This document shows positions 44,237-55,386 of a stretch of DNA of 64,000 nucleotides, in pieces. Below the pieces are notes generated by a model, which saw nothing but the letters and a program-made list of their open reading frames with translations, was not told the origin of the DNA and did not search any database. A program made the position numbers and the translations under genes. Within the stretch, counting starts at the first letter, position 1, and every line of letters begins with the position of its first letter. This stretch comes from Pleurotus djamor. Taxonomy: Eukaryota > Basidiomycota > Agaricomycetes > Agaricales > Pleurotaceae. The stretch lies in NCBI GenBank assembly GCA_029747585.1, contig JAPEVF010000053.1:1-64000 (forward strand), in the 5' to 3' direction.

Positions 44237-46061
44237 CTAGTTCTTCTCATTCTTTCCAGTGTCAACTCTCGAATTATTCACATACCAAACCATCATTCGC
44301 TTAAATTCCTCGAGCTCAGCGTCGCTCATGAGCTTATAGCCGACTTTGTCGATTAGGTCAACCAGTTTGTCCACGGATGACGCAGTCGGAGCGGGTCTTC
44401 CTTCGTCCACGAGAAACTTGAAGAAATCCCTGGCTTCTTTCCGAAAATCTGGGTCCAGGACCGGAGAGCCATTGTTTTGAACAATCCGAACAAAGGCGTA
44501 GGAACGCTTGGACATCTCTGTAGTTACCAGAACGTATGTTGTCCTCATTCCAAGGCGGGGCTCATCTGTTGGGAGGATGGAGATGAACCTTTCTCCCCAC
44601 TTTTGGCCTTCCGGACGGGGTCCATAAGACATACATGCCAACCCTAGGAGGCCCAAGTATGCGCTTGACAACGACATCATCATGGGTTCTGCGGCGAACG
44701 GGGACAAGTAATCTGTGAATGTTTGGACAATCCTCTGGGGCGTGAAATATGGAATGGCGGAGGAAGCGCCTCCTGCCATTATACTCGCAGGGGCTGGGAA
44801 CCAGAAGGCGGCGTCATAAGGAGCGTGTTCGTGGAAGGAAAGGAAAACTTTATGCAACAGGACATCCATATGATAGAAAAGTTCGGGTTCAGTGGAAAGC
44901 AGCCCAACAATGTCTTCGTTTGAAATGGGAGTGCCCAAGAGATTAAGGCAAGAAATCGTCGGGATCACGGTCAAGATGCCTCTTACACAATCAATGGTGA
45001 CGTTGGGCATCCTTGCAAGGTTGACCGACTTGACCCCAACGCGACCAGAGAAGAGTGATTTGATCTGCCCAGAGGCTAGTTTCCATCCAGAAAGATTGAC
45101 GGTATCTCGATTGGGATCAACATCCAACACCTTTGCCACCAGAGACAACGCGCCCTCCGAAAACTTGTCCTGTTGGCTGAGCGCAGACAGGATCTGGTCT
45201 GCTCTACCAGGCATCCAGATTAACTGCTCTATCGCGCTGAAATCTTCCTCATCAATTGATTGTCTAACAGCAAGGTCGATGGTGATCTCCGAAAGCTGAG
45301 GGACGCCTCCGAGACTTGGATTTGCAGCGCGAATTTTCGTCAGCACCTCGGTTCCCAACGACGCAGCGGACGTCGATTTCATATACTCGTGGGGCCAGAC
45401 CTCGGCGAGAACTTCGAGGGTAATGAGCGGAATATTATCCAAGGCGCCGATGACCATTTGGACATCATTGGCTTCGTCAAGACTCATTGAACCACCGAAG
45501 TACCGTCCAACGTATTGCTCTGCGGAAATGGGCCGATCGCGAACCACATGACAATATGAAGGGTTAGACAGGTCGGAAACATCGATCACAGTAATTCCAT
45601 CGTTATTATCTAGAATTAACAATCAATACTGCAATCGCAAATGTATGGGTTCAAACGATGATCCACAGCGTACCTTGCGAAAAACTTCCACAGTTACTTG
45701 GAACGATACTATGTTCAACGCTGCGACCGCTTACGTACGGAAATTTCTCATCATCGAGGTCGAAGTCCCAGGCCATTGCAAGGATGGACATAAGATATGG
45801 GCATGGAATTTTGGGAAATGCGGGTTTGACACCGTTGCGTTTGTGATACTTTCCTTGAATGTCATCAAGCTCGAGTTGGATGATTTCAGCGTTGTCTTTT
45901 TGACTGACGAGGCTGACGAAGCGGCGAGTGGCCTTTGGTGGAAGTCGCCCGTAGCACCACTGATGATGATATCCTCCAAGTGATCGATAATTGGGCTTCG
46001 CATCGAGCGGACCATGGGGGATGACTTTGGAAATGAGGAACACTTGGTGTCGTTGACCCAT
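44237..46061 (-). CDS. Tandem paralog 1, large protein of unknown function with LRR-like segment
   Basis: Two exons (46061-45674 and 45609-44237) give 586 residues. The N-terminal block starts MGQRHQVFLISKVIPHGP and contains SLGGYHHQWCYGRLP. After the intron comes DNNDGITVIDVSDLSNPSYC. The middle has leucine-rich-repeat-like strands (VKSVNLARMPNVTIDCVRGI, ISCLNLLGTPISNEDIVGLL). The C-terminal block has SFHEHAPYDAAFWFPAP, YFTPQRIVQTFTDYLSPFA and MSYGPRPEGQKWGERFISIL. It aligns along its whole length with the upstream gene at 46362-48221. I know it only as a mushroom-restricted family of unknown function. No signal peptide or membrane segment, so probably cytosolic. Confidence 0.85.
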
Positions 46062-46361
46062 CCTCGATGATCTTGACGAGATAAGAGAGACTGGGACAAG
46101 TTGAGTTGTATTTATAGTCCTAGCCGAGAAGAAAGTTAAAATGACACGAAGAAAGCAAGAACAAAGCAAGAAAGAATCCTGAGTCCTGTCGCCACAGGGG
46201 CTACTTATAGGGACTGATCGATGATCAAGTGATCAGAGTACTCTCTCTCTCGCTATCAACTGAAGCGCATGGCTTACAATTGCTTGTTTCAATCCTTCTT
46301 CGACGTACATATGTGTGCCAACCTCAACCCGTTCATTTACTCACTCTCCGATTGAAGAGAG

Positions 46362-48221
46362 CTACATACTCGAAGGTCCAAACCACCGGAATTCCTCAGC
46401 GTCCATACGCTTGAAGTGTGTCCTCTTTATGAGTTTGATCAAATTGTCAACAGACAATTTGGTAGGAGCTGGTCTTCCCTCTTCTACAAGAACGTTGATG
46501 AAATCTTTGACACCCATGCAGAATCCGGGGTCCAGAATTGGTGATCCGCTCTCCGAGTCTCTGAACATGCGTAGGAAGGCATAGGAGTTTCTGGGATGAC
46601 CTAGCGTAATAGCTAGAACGTATGTCCCTTGCAGGGAAAAGCGGGGGTTATCCCCTGGGATAATGGAGATGAATCTCTCTCCCCACTTGCTCCCCTCGGG
46701 TCGTGGCCCGTAAGACATACAAGCGGAAGCAAAAAGACCCATTGACTGTTTCCATGAGACTATGTCCCCAGCTTTGAAGGGAATCAGGTAGTCTGTAAAG
46801 GCCTGTACGATGCGCTGGGGCGTGAAGAATGGGAGTGCGGCATGAACGCCTCCCAACACCCTGGATCGAGGAGCGGGGAACCAGAATGCGGCATCATAAG
46901 GCGCGCGCTGGTGAAAAGAAAGGAAGACCGGGTGTAATAGGTTATCCATATTGTAGAAAAGTTTAGGCTCCGAAGCAAGCAAACCCAACATCTCCTCGTC
47001 ACATATTGGCGTCCCAAGTAGGTTTAGGTGAGAAATGGTAGGATTCCCCATCAACACGTTCTTGACGGTGTCGATTGTGGCGTGTGTATTCGAGAGATTG
47101 ACGGACTTGAGTTTTGTGAAATGAGAGAGGAAGGCTGTAAGCTCAACGCCAACGAGTGTTCTTCCAGAGATGTCAAGAGCCTCCGCATTGGGGTCCGGCG
47201 ACCTGGGGAACGGGGGAGATTCGGGGATCGTGAGCTCTCTGGGCCCCAACACGGCTGGGACTTCGTTGACTTGTCCAGGAAGCTCTGAATCAGCCACAGA
47301 GTCCACGCTGTCTGCGTGAGGGAGGGCGCGAGCGGCCACCTTTGTCAAAGACAAGAAGAGACGGTCGGTGAATGGCTTGTGTCCCAATATGACGAGAATT
47401 GGTTCGAGATCCTCCTTGTTAAGCGTTGTATTGGATGGGATGTCAATAGAAACTCCCAAGAGCTTGGAGAGGAGACAGCCAATACTCTCGTTGATGAGTG
47501 TCACAGCCTGAGCCGGGGTCAACTGTGATCTAGGATATTCGAAAGGCCACACTTGGAAGAGGACGTCCCGCGTGAGAAGGCGGATATCTTCCACAGAACG
47601 GATCAATTGTGATATATCGACTTTGTCGAACTCGTTCATATTGTCTGAAGGCTCGGTGTGGAAGATCTTGATGTACTGCTCTGCCGAAATGATCCCAGAG
47701 TCTCGGATAACATGACAATACGCGGGATTGCTTAGGTCGGAAACGTCGATGATAGTAATGCCTTCATCATTCTCTACAGTCACCATCAACAAGCAAGTTA
47801 GAGTTATTTTAGATGCCGTTCTAGACAACTCACCCCGTGACCAGCTCCCTCGATTACTTTCGATGAGATTCGGCTCAATAGAATGTCCACTCAAGTGGAT
47901 CGGTCCCTCGACTTCGACGTGAAAGCTCCAAGCCATCGCAAGCACGTACGAGAGGTACGGGCAAGGAATCTGGGGAAAGAAAGGTTCAGCCTTGTATTCC
48001 ATGTTATACTTCCGTTGAATCGCATCAAGCTCAAATTGAATGATTGCAGCATTCTGCGGCTGATTGGCAAGGTCGATGAAACGACGAATGGCCTGTACTG
48101 GCCAACGACCAAAGCCCCACTGTTCGTCAAAGCCTCCCAGTGACCGATACAGAGGCTTTCCGTCAGTCGAGCCATGGGGAATGACTTTGGCGATGAGGTA
48201 AACTTGGTGTCGCGCTCCCAT
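46362..48221 (-). CDS. Tandem paralog 2, large protein of unknown function with LRR-like segment
   Basis: Start 48221, MGARHQVYLIAKVIPHGSTD. One intron of exactly 60 nt (about 47773-47832) sits where the paralog's intron sits. It contains no stop codon, so the unspliced frame stays open and would add 20 residues. Spliced, the protein has 599 residues. It shares RSLGGFDEQWGFGRWP, ITIIDVSDLSNPAYCHVIRD, LNLLGTPICDEEMLGLLASE, HQRAPYDAAFWFPAPRS, YGPRPEGSKWGERFISIIPG and the C-terminal VEEGRPAPTKLSVDNLIKLI with its neighbour, and has a longer middle region. Function unknown; a recent tandem duplication is clear. Confidence 0.86.
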   Translation of the reverse strand: MGARHQVYLIAKVIPHGSTDGKPLYRSLGGFDEQWGFGRWPVQAIRRFIDLANQPQNAAIIQFELDAIQRKYNMEYKAEPFFPQIPCPYLSYVLAMAWSFHVEVEGPIHLSGHSIEPNLIESNRGSWSRGELSRTASKITLTCLLMVTVENDEGITIIDVSDLSNPAYCHVIRDSGIISAEQYIKIFHTEPSDNMNEFDKVDISQLIRSVEDIRLLTRDVLFQVWPFEYPRSQLTPAQAVTLINESIGCLLSKLLGVSIDIPSNTTLNKEDLEPILVILGHKPFTDRLFLSLTKVAARALPHADSVDSVADSELPGQVNEVPAVLGPRELTIPESPPFPRSPDPNAEALDISGRTLVGVELTAFLSHFTKLKSVNLSNTHATIDTVKNVLMGNPTISHLNLLGTPICDEEMLGLLASEPKLFYNMDNLLHPVFLSFHQRAPYDAAFWFPAPRSRVLGGVHAALPFFTPQRIVQAFTDYLIPFKAGDIVSWKQSMGLFASACMSYGPRPEGSKWGERFISIIPGDNPRFSLQGTYVLAITLGHPRNSYAFLRMFRDSESGSPILDPGFCMGVKDFINVLVEEGRPAPTKLSVDNLIKLIKRTHFKRMDAEEFRWFGPSSM

Positions 48222-48673
48222 GATGGTTTCGTGAAGAGAGTAGGAAGTGGGTTGAAATCCTCATAGGTCCCCTTTTATCTGATCCTGATGCTCTGGCTTG
48301 TTCCCTGATGGCTTTTGCGATAGAGAAACTTGATTGACATGGGTAAAAGGAACAATGAAACACAAAGATTACCCCCGTCCAGAGTCTCTGTGGGTCCCCA
48401 GTCCCACTTCCTTAGGGGCTTTATAGGAGAGCTGACCGACGGGAAGCGCCTTTCGAGTGTTTGACGTCGTCGTCGGCCGTTGTTCCCTCGTCAAATTAGT
48501 CTTATTGATTGACAGGTCCCCTGTACCTCAGTAGAATGTTCTTCTGGAATAGATATTGCCAAAAGAAGGAAACCGACTTGCGTTGCCGTTTAGAAGTTGG
48601 TCCAAGGGACTCAAATCAGCTAGACTGCCCTTAGGACAGGGGGAATACACAAGGAGCGTCAGTGTATATTGAT
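48222..48673. other. Intergenic
   Basis: Promoter side of paralog 2 and 3' side of the first 7TM gene. Nothing coding is seen. Confidence 0.5.
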
Positions 48674-50199
48674 TCACAACAAAACAGGTGGCCTTATCAG
48701 AGAGCTTGATTTAGTCTGTTCGATACACGTCGTTTCTGCAGCGGAGCCATTTGTCAAACTCTCATGTCTTCCTTGTTTCCTCCAGAAGAACCACACGAGA
48801 AAAAGATCCTGCAAAGGGGCAGCCTTTAGATTCGTACATGAGGGTAGAAGACGACAACCTAACTCTCTGTGTTCCAAAAGTAAGTATCGCAAGAAAGGGC
48901 ACTAGATAGGAGGCTAGGGACTTAGGGAGCACAAACACGCAAAGGAGGAAGTGCGTACTCGTAGAAAGAATCCAGTTAAAACCAGTAGTATCGCTGGCTG
49001 TAATATACACAAAGGCGAGTCTAGAAAATGTCGTCTTCGATGAGGAAGGGTGGAAGTACTCGGTGAAATATATAAACGCACCCAATCACCAAAACCCCCG
49101 CCGAAGTGAATATCAAAACACGCGTGATGATCGCCAATGGAATTTCCCTCCGCTTCAGTGTCCTCCAGTTTCGATAAAGCAGATAACCCAGCATAGCTTC
49201 GTATGTACACATTAACCAACATAGCATCCGGTAGCCGGTCCCAAGAAGCGAAGCGTACCTTCAAAAAAGAGCGCGACCAACATCAAGAAGGCTCCGATGA
49301 CGGCAGTCACCGTTGAGCTACGTTTATGAGTCGAGTTACAGAAAGATATGATAGAACGCTAGACGCACGGTATTCTATGATAGAAGATATTGCAATACAC
49401 GCCCGTAGAGTCCCTAGCCACAGTTTCTGGGTTGCGAACCCCAAACTAGTAGAGACGGCCATTAGTTGGTGACGATGAGAGGAGTTCATAATCATGCTAT
49501 CTGACAATTACAAATCCGATGAAGGCAGTGAGGCTCAGGGTGTAAGGATGGAGAAGAAGCTGCCAACGAAGCTGAGTTCAAGTGCTGGCTCATAAGGTGG
49601 ATTGAAAGTGCTCACAAAAGTGTTTATAACTTCTTGATACTTGGGAGCGTGGCCCGCTCTGCGGAGTTGGATGGATATGAACATCCACGCCTATATTTTA
49701 TCGGGACACATCAGTGAGGGTTTCACAACCAGAAGTCAGATACGAGTACATGAATCATCAATGATAAAACGGTCCCTGATTGTCTAGAGGGAAAGGGTCT
49801 GAGTGATACACATCCCTCGGATAGAGGCTTGCTTCTCACAATATCGGAACAGAGTGTATCAAAGCGCCTTGCGTGACACAAAGGGAGAATGCAGGGTCAG
49901 GTCCAAGCTGTTGCTGAGCGAAGAACAGCAAGTTATAGGACGTGGATGATATGATCCAGCCGATGAAAAGACTAAACCACGGGGTGCTCCTCTTCACACT
50001 CGGAGCGAAGACAGCGGTGGCGAAGATGATCGTTAGGAAAATCAGGCCAAGTAGTTGAATGACGGCAAAGGGGGTTGCCTGTGTGGGGTCACCGGGGCCA
50101 CCTTCGGAACTTGCATCACCTACATGCACATGCACGGTGATGTCAGAGCCAACCTCAACTAATACTGGTGAACAACTTACGGACGAAAGCGTTTGCCAT
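48674..50199 (-). CDS. 7TM receptor-like protein, tandem copy A
   Basis: A multi-exon membrane protein. Start 50199 gives MANAFVR, spliced to DASSEGGPGDPTQATPFAV. TM1 is around LLGLIFLTIIFATAVFAP, followed by SVKRSTPWFSLFIGWIISST (TM2), LCVTQGALIHSVPIL (TM3), HPYTLSLTAFIGFVIV (TM4) and, after a loop with VYCNI, TVTAVIGAFLMLVALFFEGT (TM5). TM6 and TM7 are ITRVLIFTSAGVLVIG and a segment ending LAILTFGTQRDLFLVWFFW. The last exon ends SSSLIRPPVLL at 48674; it is recovered only by comparison with copies B and C. Seven hydrophobic segments and a short basic tail suggest a fungal GPCR-like protein. The ligand is unknown, and no STE3 motif is evident. Confidence 0.8.
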
Positions 50200-50678
50200 G
50201 GTGGTCGAGGCGGTAGGAGCAGAAGTTGATGATGTTGAGGAGGGGAAGGGGGAAAAGAGCTTGTTAGTCCGTCCTCTAATAAAATACACGCATCAATAAC
50301 TCACGCTCATTGTTGTGGATCAAGAAGAGATGGGCGCAGTGAATGGGGAATCAGAAAGATCACATAGAGCTGTTGAGGAAAGTACCGCATCATTGCAATT
50401 CTCAGCCACAGAAACAGAGAGGCAGTGAAGCAGATGTTTGCTCTAGCCATAAGGTAGTTGTATATAAGGCAGGCGTTTCTGGGAAGGGCAGAGTGTCATT
50501 GGGTCTCGGGTGAGCCAGGAAAGATTCTCGAAAAGGAGATAGAGTGTATAACATTATGAATGAAGTCATCACACCGCAGGGCTGGAAGACAGGGAGAAGA
50601 ACAAACGAACGAGAGATAGATTGTACGAGAGTCTTTAGCAGTCGTGAAGCAGGATATTGTAAACGTTGGGGTGGTCAG
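50200..50678. other. Intergenic between 7TM copies A and B
   Basis: Promoter of copy A and 3' region of copy B. No gene is seen. Confidence 0.5.
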
Positions 50679-52108
50679 TCAGGTGCCGGCTTTAGGGATT
50701 GTACGGGGTTTTGTTTGCCGGATAAGCCAGACCCTTAACATATCCTGTGCGTAGGTATTAGGATTGATGGGTCGGCGATGGTAACGCTATAATCATACCT
50801 CACGCGTTCCTAGTGCTAATAAAGCCATGACTGGGACTGATGGAAAAAGTGAGTATCAAGGGCGAGAAACTTGTGAAAATATTGAGCTCACTGATGGCCA
50901 GAAACACTGGACCGGGAAGTCCATTCACGGATGTGAAGCAGTAGACCAGAGTGAGCCTACGAACAAAGGTCATTCAAGTCAGTCGCGGTGTATGTTAGGG
51001 CACGAACTCTACGCACACAAAGATGATAGCCACCATCAGGGTAAAGACTTTGACTCGGAGGACCATAGAAACACAAGCGCTGTCCTTTGACAGAACATTC
51101 CAATGCTGGTATAACTGGAGGCCCAAGAGGCCTGAAAGGTTTGAGGAAAGTCAGACGACGGTTGCGAGATGATGCTGATAGACAAACTAACCTTTAAATA
51201 GAAGAGCGACGACGAGAAGCAGTCCGGTCACGCCCGAGGTAACTATATTCCTATCATACTTTCAGTCGACGAGCCGAGAATCAGGACGGATGGAGGTTTA
51301 CGGTATCTCGTCGAGGTATATATCACAGTAAACACGTTCTGCACGTCGTTTGACGGTGCTCGGGTTGTTGATCCCAAACTAAAATGAAGTCCTAAGCTTC
51401 CCAGGCTACGGGGAGACAATGAAAATGCCCACATACGAAGAGAAATCCGAGAAACATAGAAAGAGAAAGAAGGTACGGGAAACCTAGCAGCTTTCGGTAG
51501 ATGATTCAGCAGTAAACGCAGGATGACCTGACGCATGACCTTACCAAGAATTTAGAGACTGTCGTCGGCAGAGGCGCAGTCTTCTGGGAGAGTGTTGATC
51601 GCACGAACATCCACGTCTGAAAGGCAGATGAGTAACGCCATCGATATGCAGAGCGGCGTGTGCGTACTTGGATAAGTAAAGACAAATTCGTGCTTGCTTG
51701 TCTATGAAACTGAAGTCGGGACGAAGTCCGTAATACCGTGAGCCGGCACTCACAAGACGGGAACAGAGTGTACCAACGCCGCTTGAACAACACAGACACC
51801 GAATTGAGGTTCTTTCCCATTCTGTCCATCCACAAAAAGCAGCAACAGATACGCCACACCGGCTATCGTCCAACCGACACAAAAGCTTATCCACGTCGAA
51901 TTCCTCTTGATGTGCTTGGATAACAAGGCGGTCGAAAGTATGATGACGAATCCTACAACCCCGATTAGTTGGAGGATGTTAAACGCGAGCAGGCCAGCGG
52001 GGGTGAGAGTTTCGTGATCTTCGCTGATGGCTCCTGAAGCGAGTAAAGGTCGCTGTGTCAGGACCGAACGACGGGGATTCTGTGAGCAGACATACGGTTG
52101 CTGATCAT
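50679..52108 (-). CDS. 7TM receptor-like protein, tandem copy B
   Basis: Start 52108, MISNR, then after the intron AISEDHETLTPAGLLAFNIL and TM1 QLIGVVGFVIILSTALL. SKHIKRNSTWISFCVGWTIA (TM2) and VCVVQAALVHSVPVL (TM3) follow, with FGINNPS matching the FG-x-x-NPxTV loop of copy C. Later segments are GLQLYQHWNVLSKDSACVSM, a helix with VFTLMVAIIF, then LTLVYCFTSVNGLPGP and IPVMALLALGTREDMLRVW, ending KPRTIPKAGT at 50679. The final two exons follow the same intron plan as copies A and C. The frame is readable end to end by comparison, so it looks intact although each exon is short. Confidence 0.77.
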
Positions 52109-53197
52109 CTCCACGCCTGCCTTACGGTGGGAAAGACCGTTAACGCCGAGTGCTAGCCAGGATACCTAGAGGGCGCTGCCTGCAGCGGCGAGAGTTGAAA
52201 AGAACGGAGAGNAAAAAAGAGCGAAACGTCGGGGGCGAGAAGAACAGAAAGGGAAGCAAGGGAGATGAAGGGGGGAGGAGGATAGATAAAGAATGTCAGT
52301 CGACGATGGCAACAAATGGAGAGGAGTTGGTGTATTCTGATAGCGTAGCAATGATGGGATGCTTGCCTCAACGACTAGATGAATAGGATCATACAGGAAC
52401 CGAACAAGGGCCCCCGATCATCATGGGCAGGCCAAGGATTCACGAAGACGCACACACAAGGATCGTGCAATCAGGCTACGATAGAGCAGAATGAGAATGT
52501 TAATCTTCAGAAGTCAATAGAATTGCGAGGCCTACTTGCATTTCCAGAGTCGAGCAGGACGATTCCCCACAGAAGCGGGGGAAAGTAGAGTGGCCATCGG
52601 AGCTACAGCATGGGATAAATATACATCGCCATCGGCGAATCAAGACGTGGTTCATTGAGATGGCAGAACGTATGTGTATATCGCGCAATAAGCTGACAAT
52701 AGCTCATGGAAACCATCTACACCAGAGTCATCAAAAATGGATGCACGCTTATCGGGTAGGGTGGGATAGTGTGTGGCGTCGGAGATGTCAAGGGCTGGAA
52801 GACCGGCTTCAACACAGAATGATGAGGCTTTCATGGACCTCTTCAACAAAGTCGGGGGAATCATCCCCGTAACCTAGCCTGTAGCAGAAGGAGGATGTAC
52901 TTGCTGGGCTTGTACAGATATCAGGTATGGCCGATGAAGAGGTGTGTGCGTGTACTCACGTTGACTTGGATACCAGCATGATATACTGATGGACAAGATA
53001 GTTGAGCTCTTCCCGATAAGCTAGGGTTGGTCAAAGGCTGTGCACTCGATAGGAAGGTGGTCAACTGGTGGATGTAATATAGAGATCGGAGGAGCCGGGG
53101 GAGGCTGAGCAAAGTAGTATTATACAGCGAAGAGACTGGAAGGGGCGGGATGGCTGGCTCGGTGATGGAAAGATTGGGCAAGACAAGGATAGGCGCG
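52109..53197. other. Intergenic between 7TM copies B and C
   Basis: A 1.1-kb stretch with a purine-rich block on + (about 52195-52300, many GGA/GAA words). Short frames on both strands show no family resemblance. Confidence 0.5.
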
Positions 53198-54854
53198 CTA
53201 GGCTATGCTTTCCATTTTCTTCGAATCATCATGAACAACTTCAATCGGTCTTGATAGTGGCAGAGGGCTCCTTTTCCAAAAGCTCCAAGCAGAGAGTAAA
53301 TCCTGCAAGAAACAACGAATGAGACACCAAGCGCGAAATCGTGGAAAAAGAGAAAAATATGGATCTATGGGAGCAAGCATGGACAAACCTGCTGAGTTCC
53401 AAATACGAAAATAGCAATGATCGGAACTATAAATAAGAAAAAGATTCCGTCAGATCTAGATTAGACACAATAAAAAGGCACCGGGACCGAATGAAGCGGA
53501 ACTGGGATGGAAATTGGCCGGGTACGTACTGGTGGCTAGGAGAAAGTCAGAGCCAGACCCATCAGCTTTTGCCGTTAGATACACGATGGTGAGTCTGCAA
53601 TAAGGACGTCGATCAGAGACTTCATCACGGTAGAGGTTGCTCTACGCACCCCAGGACAAGAGCACCTGAAAACGTGAAAACGATGACTCTGATGATCATG
53701 GTAATGTAGGTGGTTGACTTTTGCTTAAGAACGTGCCAATGACGCCATAGTTGGCGGGCCAGAATAACTTGGGGAATGTCAATAGAGTAAATTACCGAAA
53801 AGGACGCACAAAGAACCTTCAAAAACCAAGGCAACGAGCATCAGCATGCCGGCGAATTCAGCCGTTACCTTCGACCTATACGAATTTGAAGCATCAGAGT
53901 CAGGAAGTAGGAAGGCTGCTGGTTTATCACGTACGGCAGTCGATTGAAGAAAATGTTGCAGTAGACGCCAGTCTTGTCGCGCGCCACTGTGCTCGGGTTC
54001 TGTAGGCCAAACTGAGAAGGGTGAAACATTCGATCGGGCGTGTCGAGGCAGCATAAACGAGTCGGAGTCAGCATGCGAGAGCATCAGTTCATTTTGATGG
54101 TTGTTTTGATGAAATGATAGTGGATCGTGGAGGTCGGGAACCGTGAGGATAGAATCAAAGCTGCATGAACGAGGGGAACACATACCACGAGAAATCCCAA
54201 AAACACAGACAGCGACAGCACGTGAGGAAAGCCGATGAGCTGGGAATGCATTGTCAGCGCTGTAGGCATAAGCAAGGGACATCAACACATACCAAGAGAA
54301 GTGATGCTCTCCTTGACATGACGATGGTCTTCTGTGAGACAGTCGAGTGGACGAAGCACCAAGTCTAGAAGGGGGGAGTCAGTTAGTCGTGAGTATGTAT
54401 ACAAACAGAAGAAGAAGGCGTACATGGATGATGAGGGACAGGTTCGTGGCAGCTTGCCTGAAAACGATTTGAGCAGTGATCCGAACCACGTCCATCGGCG
54501 TACTCACAAGACTGGCACGGCATGAACCAATGACCCTTGCACAACACATATTCCATATCCTGGGTCATCACCCGTTTGCATACTCGCGAAGAACAAGAGG
54601 TCGTACGACAGGCATGAGAAAATCCAGGCGAGGCAAAAGCTCATCCACACCGAGCTACGTTTGACGCCTGAAGAGCAGATAGCTGTGCACAGGATGATAG
54701 ACAGCCCTATAGCACCAACAAGCTGAAGGACTGCGAAAGAAATTGCGATCGAGGGGACGCCAGGCCCACCACCTGACGTAGGATCACCTGCGAAAATAGG
54801 TTCAGATTGCAATTGGTTTCCAAGCCGAATAGAGAACTGACGGAGAATCAACAT
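53198..54854 (-). CDS. 7TM receptor-like protein, tandem copy C
   Basis: Start 54854, MLILR, spliced to DPTSGGGPGVPSIAISFAVL at the same position and phase as in copy A. TM1 is VGAIGLSIILCTAIC, then GVKRSSVWMSFCLAWIFSCL (TM2) and ICVVQGSLVHAVPVL (TM3). FPHVLSLSVFLGFLV, FGLQNPSTVARDKTGVYCNI and TAEFAGMLMLVALVFEGSLC follow. Next are SIDIPQVILARQLWRHWHVL, YITMIIRVIVFTFSGALVLG, LTIVYLTAKADGSG and IPIIAIFVFGTQQDLLSAW. The last exon ends DDSKKMESIA at 53198. Of the three copies this is the clearest. A sensory or pheromone-like receptor is a guess from topology only. Confidence 0.82.
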
Positions 54855-55386
54855 CTCTCTAAGAATAAGTTGCCTCGAAGCCAGTCGTCGAGAAGACTAT
54901 AAAGCAAGCCTCCGAGACCAGCAAGGAGGAGAGAGATAAGGTATTGAACAAGAAAGGCAAGGGTGGTTGTGATGGGAAGGGGAGCCCTACGATTGACTTT
55001 TCTCTCAAGATATAGTGGGTCGAAGTACCATTTTGAGGATTTTCTGATGTTTCACGCCATTGGATATGGGAGAACCTGAGCTTGGGCCTGACTCATCCCA
55101 GTATGAAGATGCGCGGGCGGTGATGGCGTTGCGAGGATGAAACGCTGCGAGAGACGCTGGACAACGGCAATGTTCATCTTGACGGTTGAGTGAATTGTCA
55201 TGGTCTTCGCATTTGTTGTACTCTGACATATGGTGATGGTGGGTAAAACAATCGTTGGTGGACGACAGCACGAACGAGTCGGAACAACATCATGATCATG
55301 GCCGCGGAACGGTGTGGTGCCGGGTGAGCTTGGGCGCTTGATTTATCCTTCAACCACAACTTGCATCCCCGACCCTCGACGCAAAC
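54855..55386. promoter_or_regulatory. Divergent promoter region, 7TM copy C / MOB gene
   Basis: A 532-bp stretch between two divergent start codons. No coding segment and no clear motif. Confidence 0.45.
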
